The notes below the pieces were generated by a model, which saw only the letters and a list, made by a program, of their open reading frames with translations, was not told the origin of the DNA and ran no database searches. From Moraxella sp. (GTDB lineage: Bacteria > Pseudomonadota > Gammaproteobacteria > Pseudomonadales > Moraxellaceae): 64,000 nucleotides of DNA. Of the stretch, positions 40,410-50,181 are shown one piece after another. The stretch lies in contig JAUNDZ010000011.1 in NCBI GenBank assembly GCA_030525825.1, forward strand, positions 1 to 64,000, given 5' to 3'. The translations under genes and the position numbers were made by a program. Numbering within the stretch: position 1 is the first letter of the stretch; every line of letters begins with the position of its first letter.

Positions 40410-42023
40410 TCACATTCTAAATACCCCAAAGCCCATGTCATCAATCGGTGCATTCATGGCAATGGCAAAACTTAGACCAAGAATGTGGCGACTTTGGGCG
40501 GGGTCGATGACGCCATCGTCCCATAGGCGTGCCGAAGCGTAGTAGGGATGTCCTTGTTTTTCGTATTGCTCACGAATCGGTGCTTTAAAGTTGTTTTCGT
40601 CATCCAAAGACCAAGTTTTTCCAGAGTTTTCAATCTGTTCACGCTTGATGGTGGATAGGACGCTGGCCGCCTGCTCGCCGCCCATGACCGAGATGCGAGA
40701 GTTTGGCCATGTCCACATGAATCGTGGCGAGTAGGCACGACCGCACATACCGTAGTTGCCCGCCCCAAATGAACCGCCGATGACTAGGGTAATTTTGGGA
40801 ACATTGGCGGTCGCTACCGCCATGACGAGCTTTGCCCCATGCTTGGCGATGCCTTCGTTTTCGTATTTTTGCCCAACCATGAAGCCTGTGATGTTTTGTA
40901 AGAACAATAACGGAATTTTTCGTTGGCAGCACAGCTCAATAAAGTGAGCACCTTTTTGAGCAGATTCTGAGAACAAGATGCCGTTATTGGCGATGATGCC
41001 GATTTTTTGACCATAGATTTGGGCAAAGCCTGTTACCAAAGTTGTGCCAAATCGTGCTTTAAACTCATCAAAGCGTGAGCCATCCACTAGCCTTGCGATG
41101 ATTTCTCTGATGTCAAAAGGGGTCTTGGTGTCAGTAGGTACGATGCCGTACAGCTCATCTTGGGCAAACTTTGGCTCATCAAAATCTGTGCCAAATGCTT
41201 GTTTTGGTTGGTTAAGATTGCTCACGATGTTGCGAGCAATCAGCAGGGCGTGTTCGTCATTTTCTGCCAAGTGGTCCGCCACGCCTGATAGCCGAGTATG
41301 CACATCGCCACCGCCCAAATCCTCGCTAGACACCACCTCGCCTGTGGCTGCCTTAACCAATGGTGGACCGCCCAAAAAGATGGTGCCTTGATTGCGTACG
41401 ATGATGGTCTCATCACTCATGGCAGGCACATAAGCACCCCCTGCGGTACAGCTGCCCATCACCACCGCAATCTGTGGAATGCCTGCTTTGGACATCTGTG
41501 CTTGATTATAAAAGATCCGCCCAAAATGCTCTTTGTCTGGAAACACCTCATCTTGTAGCGGTAAAAAAGCCCCACCAGAATCCACTAAATAAATACAAGG
41601 CAGACGATTTTCTTTGGCAATCTCTTGGGCTCTTAGGTGTTTTTTGACGGTCAAAGGATAATAAGTACCACCCTTGACCGTCGCATCATTGGCGACAATC
41701 ATACACATGATACCACTGACCATGCCGACCCCTGCCACCACACCAGCACAAGGGATGTCGTCTTCATAAACCCCTAAGGCAGCAAATTGCCCAATCTCTA
41801 AAAACGCAGAACCTGCATCGATTAGGGTGTTGATGCGTTCACGAGCCAGCAGCTTGCCTCTGGCGGTGTGTTTGGCTCTTGCTTGCTCATGACCTCCAAG
41901 GCAGATATGAGTTGCTTTTTGTTTTAGGTCTTCTACGAGCGACAGCATGGCGGCTTGATTGGCTTTAAACGCATCGCTGCGGATGTTGATTTTGCTGGTC
42001 AATGTATTAAAATCGGCAGTCAT
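40410..42023 (-). CDS. mccB: Methylcrotonyl-CoA carboxylase, carboxyltransferase beta subunit
   Basis: A 537-residue carboxyltransferase with two crotonase-like halves. Visible are [21 protein letters not shown], the acyl-CoA site [15 protein letters not shown] and [17 protein letters not shown], and the biotin-side [19 protein letters not shown] that is typical of MCC beta. [13 protein letters not shown] is also conserved. It transfers CO2 from the biotin of MccA to 3-methylcrotonyl-CoA. It lies 46 bases after ivd. Confidence 0.96.
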   Translation of the reverse strand: MTADFNTLTSKINIRSDAFKANQAAMLSLVEDLKQKATHICLGGHEQARAKHTARGKLLARERINTLIDAGSAFLEIGQFAALGVYEDDIPCAGVVAGVGMVSGIMCMIVANDATVKGGTYYPLTVKKHLRAQEIAKENRLPCIYLVDSGGAFLPLQDEVFPDKEHFGRIFYNQAQMSKAGIPQIAVVMGSCTAGGAYVPAMSDETIIVRNQGTIFLGGPPLVKAATGEVVSSEDLGGGDVHTRLSGVADHLAENDEHALLIARNIVSNLNQPKQAFGTDFDEPKFAQDELYGIVPTDTKTPFDIREIIARLVDGSRFDEFKARFGTTLVTGFAQIYGQKIGIIANNGILFSESAQKGAHFIELCCQRKIPLLFLQNITGFMVGQKYENEGIAKHGAKLVMAVATANVPKITLVIGGSFGAGNYGMCGRAYSPRFMWTWPNSRISVMGGEQAASVLSTIKREQIENSGKTWSLDDENNFKAPIREQYEKQGHPYYASARLWDDGVIDPAQSRHILGLSFAIAMNAPIDDMGFGVFRM

Positions 42024-42069
42024 AATCTATCCTTGTTATGTGTGTTTGATTTGCCTTATATGGTTGCTA

Positions 42070-43254
42070 TTATTTGGTTTCGTTAAACAGTTCACGCCCG
42101 ATGAGCATACGACGAATCTCGGAAGTGCCTGCACCGATTTCGTACAGTTTGGCATCTCGCCACAATCTACCAGCGGGAAATTCATTGATGTAGCCGTTAC
42201 CGCCCAGCGTTTGGATGGTTTCGCCTGCCAGCCATGTGGCTTTTTCGGCGGCGTATAGTATCGCACTGGCACAGTCTTTTCTGAGACTTCTGTCGTGATT
42301 GGCTTTATCGCACGCCGACCCCACCGCATAGACAAGTGCTTTGCAGGCGAGCATGGTGGAATACATATCAGCGATTTTGCCTTGCATGAGCTGAAACTCG
42401 CCAATGGCTTGCCCAAACTGTGTGCGTTCATGCACATAAGGCATGACCAAATCCATGCACGCATCCATAATACCCAAAGGTCCGCCGCTTAGTACGGCTC
42501 GCTCGTAGTCTAGCCCGCTCATCAGCACTTTTACGCCATTACCCACGCCACCCAGTACATTTTCTGCTGGGATTTCGACATCATCAAAGAACATGGGATA
42601 AGTATTTGAGCCACGCATGCCCAGCTTATCAAGGTGTGTGCCATGACTAAAACCTTTCATGCCTTTTTCTACCAAAAATGCCGTGATGCCCTTAGCACCT
42701 GCACTCGGGTCGGTCTTGGCATAGACCACCATGACATCAGCATCACCGCCATTGGTAATCCACATTTTTGAGCCGTTTAGGATGAATCGGTCGCCTTTTT
42801 GTTCGGCTTTTAGCTTCATGCTGACCACATCAGAGCCAGCATTTGGCTCGCTCATTGCCAATGCACCGATAAAATCACCGCTGATGAGCTTGGGCAAGAA
42901 ACGCTCTTTTTGTTCGGCGTTGCCATTGAGATTGATTTGATTGACGCACAGATTGGAGTGAGCCCCATAGGATAGACCGATGGAAGCCGAAGCACGAGAG
43001 ATTTCTTGCATGACTAAAATGTGAGCTAGGTAGCCCAGATTGGCACCGCCATAGTCTTCGGAGACGGTCATGCCCAAAAGACCCATTTCGCCAAACTTTT
43101 TCCAAAGATGATTGGGGAAGTGATTGTCCTTATCCGTCTGCTCGGCAAGTGGAGCAACTTCTTTTTGGCAAAATTTGCGTACTTCGTCCTGTACCGCCAA
43201 CAAGGTCTCATCAATGCCGAAAGTAAGAGTGCTTAGATTGTTGCTTAGATTCAT
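42070..43254 (-). CDS. ivd: Isovaleryl-CoA dehydrogenase
   Basis: A 394-residue acyl-CoA dehydrogenase, first gene of the leucine catabolic operon. It shows [32 protein letters not shown], the FAD signature [15 protein letters not shown], the catalytic Glu region [15 protein letters not shown], which is typical of isovaleryl-CoA dehydrogenases, and the final [19 protein letters not shown]. It uses ETF as electron acceptor. It is divergent from a TetR gene, with inverted repeats in between. Confidence 0.95.
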   Translation of the reverse strand: MNLSNNLSTLTFGIDETLLAVQDEVRKFCQKEVAPLAEQTDKDNHFPNHLWKKFGEMGLLGMTVSEDYGGANLGYLAHILVMQEISRASASIGLSYGAHSNLCVNQINLNGNAEQKERFLPKLISGDFIGALAMSEPNAGSDVVSMKLKAEQKGDRFILNGSKMWITNGGDADVMVVYAKTDPSAGAKGITAFLVEKGMKGFSHGTHLDKLGMRGSNTYPMFFDDVEIPAENVLGGVGNGVKVLMSGLDYERAVLSGGPLGIMDACMDLVMPYVHERTQFGQAIGEFQLMQGKIADMYSTMLACKALVYAVGSACDKANHDRSLRKDCASAILYAAEKATWLAGETIQTLGGNGYINEFPAGRLWRDAKLYEIGAGTSEIRRMLIGRELFNETK

Positions 43255-43306
43255 GGTGTCGTCCTTGTGTAAATGTCCAAAGAAAGGACAGCTTTGTGCT
43301 ACAATA

Positions 43307-43331
43307 TTTGGTTTGCCATCAAAAAACCAAA
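43307..43331. promoter_or_regulatory. Inverted repeat in the ivd-tetR intergenic region (candidate operator)
   Basis: TTTGGTTT (43307-43314) and AAACCAAA (43324-43331) form a perfect eight-base inverted repeat; another TTGGTTT follows at 43341-43347. It lies about 55 bases upstream of ivd, where a repressor would be expected to act. Confidence 0.45.
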
Positions 43332-43413
43332 CTGTATTTCTTGGTTTTTGTTGGTTGTAAATAATGTAGCATAATATTTTTAATAAAAAAAGTGAATTTT
43401 ATTAAAAAAATGA

Positions 43414-43443
43414 TTGACAATTCATTTTTAAATGAGAGAGAAT
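43414..43443 (+). promoter_or_regulatory. Candidate tetR promoter with overlapping palindrome
   Basis: TTGACA at 43414-43419 with a poor -10 (GAGAAT, 43438-43443). TCATTT-TT-AAATGA (43422-43435) sits in the spacer and could be an autoregulatory operator. Confidence 0.4.
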
Positions 43444-43449
43444 AAAAGC

Positions 43450-44052
43450 ATGAGTTATAAGCGTTCTGTTTTGATGCAAGAGCGACTTCGCCAAAACCGT
43501 GAAGCCATCTTGCAGGCGGCAAAGCAGCTGATTACCCAAGGTGGTATCAAAGAAGCCCAAATCCAGACCATTGCCGAGATGGCAGGGGTGTCTAATGGAC
43601 TTGTGTATCGGTATTTTGATAATAAAAATCACATTATCATCGAAGTGCTGTCCGCTGCCATTCAAGCAGAAATTGCGATTTTAATGCAGATTGCCAATCA
43701 AGACTCGCCAGCCTCCGATAAGCTACAACGAGCGGTGAGAATCTTTGTCAAGCGTGCATTAAATAGCCCAAAACTTGCCTATTCTTTGATGCTAGAACCT
43801 GCTGATGCACCCATAGAAGAGGCACGATTTAAAAGCAAGCAAATCGTCAAAGAGGTTGTTGAAGGTATTCTACAAGAAGGCAAAAATCAAGGCGTTTTTG
43901 CTGTTGAGGATATCGGCACGACTGCCCAATGTATCGTTGGTGCGATGACATTTGCGGTGATTGAACCTTTAAGCCTAAATCCGCAAGCGATGAACAAGGA
44001 TGAGTTTGCCAAAGCGGTCGCTGATTTTTGTTTAAAAGCGGTACAAAGCTAA
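43450..44052 (+). CDS. TetR-family transcriptional regulator
   Basis: A 200-residue regulator. The N-terminal helix-turn-helix is clear: RLRQNREAILQAAKQLI then IQTIAEMAGVSNGLVYRYFDNKNHIIIEVL. The C-terminal ligand-binding domain is all-helical; a signal such as an acyl-CoA is plausible. ATG 43450 is used; an upstream ATG at 43432 is also in frame. It diverges from ivd and precedes an acyl-CoA synthetase, so control of leucine/isovalerate catabolism is inferred. Classical liu operons often use a MerR regulator, so the regulator type differs. Confidence 0.9.
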   Translation: MSYKRSVLMQERLRQNREAILQAAKQLITQGGIKEAQIQTIAEMAGVSNGLVYRYFDNKNHIIIEVLSAAIQAEIAILMQIANQDSPASDKLQRAVRIFVKRALNSPKLAYSLMLEPADAPIEEARFKSKQIVKEVVEGILQEGKNQGVFAVEDIGTTAQCIVGAMTFAVIEPLSLNPQAMNKDEFAKAVADFCLKAVQS

Positions 44053-44138
44053 GTAGCATTGCTCACTTAGCTTAAAAGCGACACGAAGTTGCTCATCCTG
44101 TCGTCAAGGCGGATTTATCATGATTCAAGGAGAGTATC

Positions 44139-45830
44139 ATGTACCAAAAATTAAGCTATCTGTCAGGCGTAAGCGACAAGCCACTGATTGGCTTGACGAT
44201 TGGCGAGATGTTCGACCGTGCGTGCATCAAATATGCCGATAAAGAAGCAGTAGTCAGCATCCATCAAAACCGCAGGCTTACCTATAAGCAGCTGTCTGAG
44301 CAGGTTGATGCGTTTGCAGCATCACTGCTTGAACTTGGCTTTGACACAGGCGACCGCTTGGGTATTTGGGCGTTGAACAGCACCGAGTGGTTGATTACGC
44401 AGTATGCGTGTTTTAAGCTGGGCGTGATTTTGGTCAACCTAAACCCTGCCTATAAAGCCAAAGAGCTAGAATATGTCCTTAATAAAGTCGAATGCCGTGG
44501 CATCGTCATCGCAGATGCCTTTAAGACTTCTGACTATCATGCCATGCTTGCCAGCATTGCCCCTGAGCTTGAAAGCAATCACAGCAAACTGCTCGTCTCA
44601 CACAACCTACCACACCTAAAAGTCGTGATTAAAGCCAGTGATGAAGTACACGATGGTGTGTATCGTTTCAATGACTTATTAACACCGCCAACGCTTGCCC
44701 AAAAACAGCACATCGAATATATTGCCCAAAAGCTACAATTTGACGATGTGGTAAACATTCAGTTCACTTCGGGGACGACAGGTAACCCAAAAGGCACGAT
44801 GCTTACCCATCATAATATTCTAAATAACGGCTATTTTGTCGGTGAAGGCATTAGGCTGACCGAAAATGACCGCATCTGTGTCGCTGTACCGCTGTTTCAC
44901 TGCTTTGGCATGGTGATGGGCAATCTTGCCGCCATGACACATGGGGCGACGGTCGTTTATCCTGAATTTGCCTACAACCCAACCCAGACTTTGCAAGCGG
45001 TGCATGATGAGCGTTGTACGGCATTATACGGCGTGCCATCGATGTTCATCACCATGCTAGAAGACGCACGCTTTGATGAATTTGATTTATCCAGTCTGCG
45101 GACAGGCATCATGGCAGGCTCGCCTTGCCCCCGTGAAATCATGCAGCGAGTCATTGACCGTATGCACATGAGTGAGATTACCATCTGCTATGGCATGACA
45201 GAGACTTCGCCTGTCTCCATGCAAAGCCATGTCGATGACCCGATTGATAAGCGGGTCAGCACGGTGGGTCAAATTCATCCGCATCTGGAAGTAAAAATTG
45301 TCGATGACAATGGACATATCGTCCCTGTGGGTGTGTCTGGCGAGCTGTGTACTCGGGGATATTCGGTGATGGCAGGCTACTGGGGCGAGCCTGATAAGAC
45401 CAAAGAGGTGGTTGATAAACATGGTTGGATGCACACAGGCGACATCGCCGAGATGGACGAAGACGGCTTTGTCAAAATCAAAGGCAGGATTAAAGATGTG
45501 GTCATTCGTGGTGGCGAGAATCTGTTCCCCAAAGAGATTGAAGACTTATTATTTCAGCACCCTGATGTGATGAGCGTGCAGGTCGTCGGTCTGCCTGACA
45601 AACGCTATGGCGAAGAGCTGTGTGCTTGCATTATTCTTAACGAAGGGGCAAGTTGCTGCGAAGATGACATTCGAGAATTCTGCCGTAGTCAAGTCTCACA
45701 TCACAAGGTGCCTCGCTATGTCAGCTTTGTCAGTGAGTTTCCGATGACCGCTTCTGGCAAGCCCCAGAAGTTTAAACTCCAAGAGCTGATGCGAGTGGAA
45801 TTTAATCTGACGGGCAATATTTTTGAATAG
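44139..45830 (+). CDS. AMP-binding acyl-CoA synthetase
   Basis: A 563-residue adenylate-forming ligase. Core motifs: FTSGTTGNPKGTMLTHHNI (A3), CYGMTETSPVS (A5), GWMHTGDIAEMDEDGFVKIKGRIKDVVIRGGENLFPKEIE (A7-A8) and the C-terminal catalytic Lys in TASGKPQKFK. The length and sequence style fit medium or branched-chain acyl-CoA synthetases found beside liu or atu genes. It likely activates an exogenous acid that enters the same pathway. It lies 86 bases after the TetR gene. Confidence 0.9.
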   Translation: MYQKLSYLSGVSDKPLIGLTIGEMFDRACIKYADKEAVVSIHQNRRLTYKQLSEQVDAFAASLLELGFDTGDRLGIWALNSTEWLITQYACFKLGVILVNLNPAYKAKELEYVLNKVECRGIVIADAFKTSDYHAMLASIAPELESNHSKLLVSHNLPHLKVVIKASDEVHDGVYRFNDLLTPPTLAQKQHIEYIAQKLQFDDVVNIQFTSGTTGNPKGTMLTHHNILNNGYFVGEGIRLTENDRICVAVPLFHCFGMVMGNLAAMTHGATVVYPEFAYNPTQTLQAVHDERCTALYGVPSMFITMLEDARFDEFDLSSLRTGIMAGSPCPREIMQRVIDRMHMSEITICYGMTETSPVSMQSHVDDPIDKRVSTVGQIHPHLEVKIVDDNGHIVPVGVSGELCTRGYSVMAGYWGEPDKTKEVVDKHGWMHTGDIAEMDEDGFVKIKGRIKDVVIRGGENLFPKEIEDLLFQHPDVMSVQVVGLPDKRYGEELCACIILNEGASCCEDDIREFCRSQVSHHKVPRYVSFVSEFPMTASGKPQKFKLQELMRVEFNLTGNIFE

Positions 45831-45860
45831 TCAAGCAACTTGTCTAACAAGATGGCAAAC

Positions 45861-45891
45861 AAAAAAGCAAGGTAAATTCCTTGCTTTTTTA
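45861..45891. terminator. Terminator after the acyl-CoA synthetase gene
   Basis: Twelve-base stem AAAAAAGCAAGG / CCTTGCTTTTTT (45861-45872 with 45879-45890), six-base loop; works in both directions. Confidence 0.9.
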
Positions 45892-45921
45892 TATTTTTTA
45901 TGGGTAATAAAGTGCATCAAA

Positions 45922-46422
45922 TCACCCCTTGCAAATGATATTCTCACATTTGCCCAGATAAATATGCTCGGCGATTCTGCCTTGTTGTTCGATGTTATAA
46001 TCCCAAAAACTCTTGGATTCATCAAGCACATAATGGTAGGGGTTGTATGTTTTAAAGGATAGATAATACAGGCTTTGTAGCCATGCCCCACGCAGTAGCA
46101 CATTATAGCCGTGCTGATACTGCATGACATGGGTCATCTCGTGGATAAAAATCTGTCGATACAGCCCATCTGCTGCCGAAAAGTCCGCCTTATAATGCTT
46201 GTCAGGCACAAAAATAAAGCCATTAGGAGCGATGAACACTTCATCAGACTGCCAAGGAATGTAGGGGTAATTGATGATTTTTACCTGTTCATAGTCAATC
46301 AAGTCGCCAAAGACACTTTGAGCTAGTCCAATCTCCCCGGCGGTCAATGGACGCATGATAAAGCGGTCTTTTTTGCGTTTGATGAGATGATAGGGCGTGC
46401 GAAGTTTTATCATATCAGCCAC
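45922..46422 (-). CDS. Small zincin-like protein (vgr-related type)
   Basis: A 166-residue protein containing HEMTHVMQYQHG, an HExxH zinc motif, with a downstream Glu in EQQGRIAEH as possible third ligand. The beginning MRPLTAGEIGLAQSVFGDLIDYEQVKI and PNGFIFVPDKHYKADFS match, by memory, proteins annotated as vgr-related in Neisseria and Acinetobacter. There is no signal peptide. Start could be GTG 46422 or ATG 46413. It lies two bases after the dgt stop, so it is co-transcribed with dgt. Whether it is an active peptidase is unknown. Confidence 0.75.
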   Translation of the reverse strand: MADMIKLRTPYHLIKRKKDRFIMRPLTAGEIGLAQSVFGDLIDYEQVKIINYPYIPWQSDEVFIAPNGFIFVPDKHYKADFSAADGLYRQIFIHEMTHVMQYQHGYNVLLRGAWLQSLYYLSFKTYNPYHYVLDESKSFWDYNIEQQGRIAEHIYLGKCENIICKG

Positions 46423-46424
46423 AT

Positions 46425-47750
46425 CTAGCCAAGCCCAACGCCTGACAGCTCTCGAGCCAGCCGCCCTGCCGAATTGTCCGTCAGTCCGCCTACAAAATCA
46501 AGCACTTTCATATAGCCGTCGTACAGCGTATCGGTGTCTTTGATGGCATGGTCTTTTAACAGCTCTAAGGCAAGGCGGTGCTTGGTGGTGAGTGTCTCGC
46601 CTGTCAGCTTGGCATGAATGGCAGGCACGAGCAAATCTAATATCTGCGACAGACAGCCGAAGCTCGCGATTTCGGTAACGAGCTTGCTGTGGTGGTTAAA
46701 TATTTGATTTTTGGCAAGTTTTTTGGCGTTTTGTAGGGTTTGTTTGACCGAATCATCACAGACAGCGAGCAAATCTTTTTGGTCAAATTCCCCTGCCAAT
46801 AGTGCATCATGATGCTCAAAAAACTGCTTTGCTACTTCATGGGTGGCATTGCCGATGGCTCGCCCACGCATGACGCCAATGCGTTGTCTTTTGTCATCGA
46901 TGCTTTGATAATACTCAAAATCTGCCGCCAAAATCGGTCGCACCACATCAGCAAAATCATCAAAGCCAATCAGCTCAAGCTCGACCGCATCTTCAAGGTC
47001 TAACAAGGCATAGCAGATGTCATCTGCCGCTTCCATCAGGTAGGATAATGGATGTCTTGCCCACCTGTCCACGCCTAGTCTTGGCAGTCCCAGTCGCTGG
47101 GCGGTGATACGCATGAGCGGCATTTCGCTTTGATAGATGTTAAATTTGCCATTGCCGTATTCGCTACCCCACGGGTATTTTAAAAGTGTACCCAGACTGG
47201 CACAGGTCAGACGCATACCACCAGCATGAGCGTACATCTCGGTGCGTGCCACGATGCGTAGGCTGTGGGCGTTGCCTTCGTAGGTGGTTAGGTCGGCTTG
47301 CTGTGATGGGGTGAGCGATTGTACATAACGATGGTTTTGGCAAAACCACTCTCGAAGTGCATCTTCGCCTGTATGCCCAAAGGGTGGATTGCCCAAATCA
47401 TGTGCCAGACACGCCACCTGCACGAGTGTGCCGATGTCGGCAGCTGCGATGTGTTTGGGCAATAGGCCCCGCTGGGTAAGCCCCAGACCCACGCTGTTGC
47501 CCAAGCTACGCCCAACGCTCGCCACTTCGACGCTGTGCGTTAGGCGGTTGTGAGTGTGGTCGGATTTGGCGAAAGGATGGACTTGGGTTTTTCGTCCCAA
47601 TTTACGAAAGCTGGACGAGAACACCACTCGGTCATAATCAGCATGAAAATCGCTGCGTATGCCATCATTGGGCGTGTGGCTTGGCACCAAAGCAATGCCA
47701 TCGCCATCCATCTTTGGGCGGTCGGTGGCGAGCAGGTCTGTCCAGTTCAT
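46425..47750 (-). CDS. dgt: Deoxyguanosinetriphosphate triphosphohydrolase-like protein
   Basis: A 441-residue HD-domain dNTPase. Metal-binding motifs are HNRLTHSVEVASVGRSLG and VACLAHDLGNPPFGHTGEDAL. FRKLGRKTQVHPF is the conserved N-terminal part, and SYLMEAADDICYALLDLEDAVEL the later one. It hydrolyses dGTP (or dNTPs) to nucleoside and tripolyphosphate, which can affect mutation rate and phage growth. It sits 18 bases downstream of a methyltransferase gene read on the same strand. Confidence 0.93.
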   Translation of the reverse strand: MNWTDLLATDRPKMDGDGIALVPSHTPNDGIRSDFHADYDRVVFSSSFRKLGRKTQVHPFAKSDHTHNRLTHSVEVASVGRSLGNSVGLGLTQRGLLPKHIAAADIGTLVQVACLAHDLGNPPFGHTGEDALREWFCQNHRYVQSLTPSQQADLTTYEGNAHSLRIVARTEMYAHAGGMRLTCASLGTLLKYPWGSEYGNGKFNIYQSEMPLMRITAQRLGLPRLGVDRWARHPLSYLMEAADDICYALLDLEDAVELELIGFDDFADVVRPILAADFEYYQSIDDKRQRIGVMRGRAIGNATHEVAKQFFEHHDALLAGEFDQKDLLAVCDDSVKQTLQNAKKLAKNQIFNHHSKLVTEIASFGCLSQILDLLVPAIHAKLTGETLTTKHRLALELLKDHAIKDTDTLYDGYMKVLDFVGGLTDNSAGRLARELSGVGLG

Positions 47751-47768
47751 GAGTATCCTTTTTTGTCG

Positions 47769-48377
47769 TCAGTTGTCTTTGATTGCCATTGTGATGGTAT
47801 AGGTTTTGCCTTGCTTGATTTTATCGGCATTGCCAAACACTTCGGTAAATGAGCGTTTCATAAAATCCCTAAGCCCATTGATGGTAACCACATAGAATCG
47901 TCCGCCTACTTCCATGCGTTCATAAGCGTCTAGCAGGTACAGATAGTGTTGCTCTTTGCTGGCTTTGGCGGGTAAGTTACTCATCACAAGGCTAAAAGTG
48001 CGTCCCTGTGGCACATGGGCAAAGCCATTTGATAGCATGACTTCGGTGTTGGTGAGTCCATTTTTTTGGCAATTTAGGCGAGCGTATTCCACCGCCACGA
48101 AGTCTTTATCGATGAGCAGGTGCGAGCCGTTTGGGCATTCACGAGCGGCTGTCATGCCCAAGACGCCATAGCCACAGCCTAAGTCGATGGAGCTGTCATC
48201 GGCTTTAAAATCAATATAATCAAGCAGCATCAGACTGCCTTCGTCGAGTTTCTCTGGGCTAAAAATTCCCCAAGTGCTACGAAAGTCAAAGCTCTTGCCA
48301 AGCACTTCTTGGCTAAAGCTGATGTCTTGTCGCCAGAGTTTGGCTTTTTGTTGTAGTTCGGCTAGGGTGGTGGTCAT
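47769..48377 (-). CDS. RsmC-like class I SAM methyltransferase (MTS domain)
   Basis: A 202-residue single-domain methyltransferase: WGIFSPEKLDEGSLMLLDYI, SAM motif IDLGCGYGVLGMTAA and acidic loop LIDKDFVAVEYARLN. The expected NPP(F/Y) motif IV is changed to SNLPAK, as in some members with altered substrate. Similar proteins are annotated as small-subunit rRNA guanine-N2 methyltransferases. The target cannot be assigned. It starts about 130 bases from the divergent hsdM. Confidence 0.8.
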   Translation of the reverse strand: MTTTLAELQQKAKLWRQDISFSQEVLGKSFDFRSTWGIFSPEKLDEGSLMLLDYIDFKADDSSIDLGCGYGVLGMTAARECPNGSHLLIDKDFVAVEYARLNCQKNGLTNTEVMLSNGFAHVPQGRTFSLVMSNLPAKASKEQHYLYLLDAYERMEVGGRFYVVTINGLRDFMKRSFTEVFGNADKIKQGKTYTITMAIKDN

Positions 48378-48437
48378 GGCTCTTTTACTCTTTTTTAATC
48401 GTCTAAAAAGTGCTATGATACAACAACTGTATCAATC

Positions 48438-48471
48438 TGACAATTTTTATCAAAAAATATAAAAATTGTCA
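48438..48471. promoter_or_regulatory. Perfect inverted repeat upstream of hsdM
   Basis: TGACAATTTTTAT (48438-48450) is the exact reverse complement of 48459-48471, eight-base loop. It lies in the divergent gap between the methyltransferase and hsdM genes; a candidate operator for control of the restriction system. Confidence 0.5.
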
Positions 48472-48498
48472 TAAAAATCAAAAATTTATAAAAAAATA

Positions 48499-48507
48499 TG
48501 GTATAAT
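48499..48507 (+). promoter_or_regulatory. Extended -10-like element directly before hsdM
   Basis: TGGTATAAT ends only three bases before the ATG at 48511. If it is the true promoter, the transcript would be leaderless or begin just inside the ATG. No good -35 is seen. Confidence 0.4.
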
Positions 48508-48510
48508 ATC

Positions 48511-50180
48511 ATGACGGCTAAACCAACCAACCAACCAACCAACCTAGCACACTAGCCACCACCGAACAGGCTTTTTTAAGCGAGCTGGACGCTAAGCTGT
48601 GGAAGTCTGCCGAGACGCTCCGCTCTAACATGGACGCTGCCAATTATAAGCATGTCGTACTGGGACTGATTTTTTTAAAATACATCTCTGATTCTTTCAC
48701 TGCCCAGCAGGACAAAATCATCAGCGAGCTTGGCAATCCTGACAGCGAGTTTTATTATCCCCAAGACGACCTAAGCGATGACGAATACCAAGCCATCATC
48801 AAAGATGAGCTAGAAATCACCGATTACTACACCAAGGATAATGTATTTTGGGTGGATAAATCCGCCCGTTGGGACAACATCAAAAAAGTCGCCAATCTGC
48901 CCAAAGGCACCGAGCTAGAATGGGGCGGTAAGTTTGGCGGTGTCGCCCAGCTGATTGATACCGCCTTTGACAACATCGAGCGGGACAACCCCAGACTAAA
49001 AGGCGTGGTTAACCGCATCTCGTCCTACCAAGTCGATGAGACCAAGCTCATTGGACTCATCAACCTGTTCTCCGACACCAGCTTTACTCGCCCCACCTAT
49101 GACGGACAGCCAGTCGCCCTGCTTGCCAAGGACATCTTGGGGCATGTCTATGAGTATTTTTTGGGACAGTTTGCCTTAGCCGAGGGCAAAAAAGGCGGTC
49201 AATACTTCACGCCAAAATCCATCGTAACACTCATCATCGAGATGCTCGAGCCGTATTCAGGGCGTATCTACGACCCTGCGATGGGGTCTGGTGGTTTCTT
49301 TGTGCAAACCGAGAAATTCATCAGACAGCATCAAGGCAGCCGCAACGACATCTCCATCTACGGTCAAGAGTCCAACCCCACCACCTACAAGCTCGCCTGC
49401 ATGAACATGGCAATCCGTGGGCTGGAGTTCAACTTCGGTGGGAAAAATGCCGACACCTTCCTAAACCCACAGCACAAAGACCTAAAAGCCGACTTCATCA
49501 TGGCAAATCCACCGTTCAACATGAAAGACTGGTGGCATGAGAGCTTAGCGGGCGACCCACGCTGGGCATACGGCACACCGCCGCAAGGCAACGCCAACTT
49601 TGCGTGGCTGCAACATATGATTTACCACCTCTCCCCCAAAGGCAAAATGGCACTCCTGCTCGCTAACGGCTCAATGAGCAGCCAAACCTCAGGCGAAGGC
49701 GACATTCGCAAAAACATCGTGCAAGCCGACCTTGTCGAAGCGATGATTGCCCTGCCCAATCAGCTATTCACCAACACCCAAATCCCTGCCTGCATTTGGA
49801 TTATCAATAAAGCCAAAGCCAGAAAAGGTGAAGTGCTGTTTATCAACGCCACCCAAATCGGCTATATGAAAGACCGCGTCTTGCGTGATTTCACCGTTGA
49901 TGACATCGCCAAAATCAGCGACACCTACCACAACTGGCAAAAACAGGACGGCTACGAAAATATCCCTGCGTTTTGTTATTGTGCCACGCTGGACGAAATC
50001 GCCAAAAACGATTTTGTGCTGACCGCAGGGCGATATGTCGGTGCGGTACAAGAAGAAGATGACGGCGTACCATTTAGCGACAAAATGCAGGAATTGACCG
50101 CTTTATTAAATGAACAATTTAAACAGGGGCGGGAATTGGAACAGCAAATCGCAGAGAATTTAAAGGGGTTGGGGTTTTAA
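48511..50180 (+). CDS. hsdM: Type I restriction-modification methyltransferase HsdM, phase-variable, out of frame in this copy
   Basis: Adenine methyltransferase subunit. From 48630 the frame is open for 516 codons and has SAM motif YDPAMGSGGFF, catalytic NPPFN in FIMANPPFNMKDWW and a helical C-terminus. Reading that frame upstream gives STLATTEQAFLSELDAKLWKSA..., the normal HsdM N-terminus, back into an AACC repeat (48521-48544), but with no start codon. The only suitable ATG (48511) is before the repeat and in a different frame; it stops at 48553-48555 (TAG). Seven or four AACC units instead of six would join the frames into about 557 residues. Weak initiation at 48630 would lose the first helix. 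No ribosome site precedes 48511. Confidence 0.9.
48521..48544. repeat. Tetranucleotide simple-sequence repeat (AACC)6 in hsdM
   Basis: Six perfect AACC units within the first codons of hsdM. Unit number sets the reading frame, the usual basis of slipped-strand phase variation. Confidence 0.95.
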
Positions 50181-50181
50181 A

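Noticed and set aside
48630..50180. ATG 48630 as the normal start of hsdM
   Set aside because: The frame upstream of it encodes the conserved HsdM N-terminal helix, and there is no ribosome site; it is at best a weak internal start.
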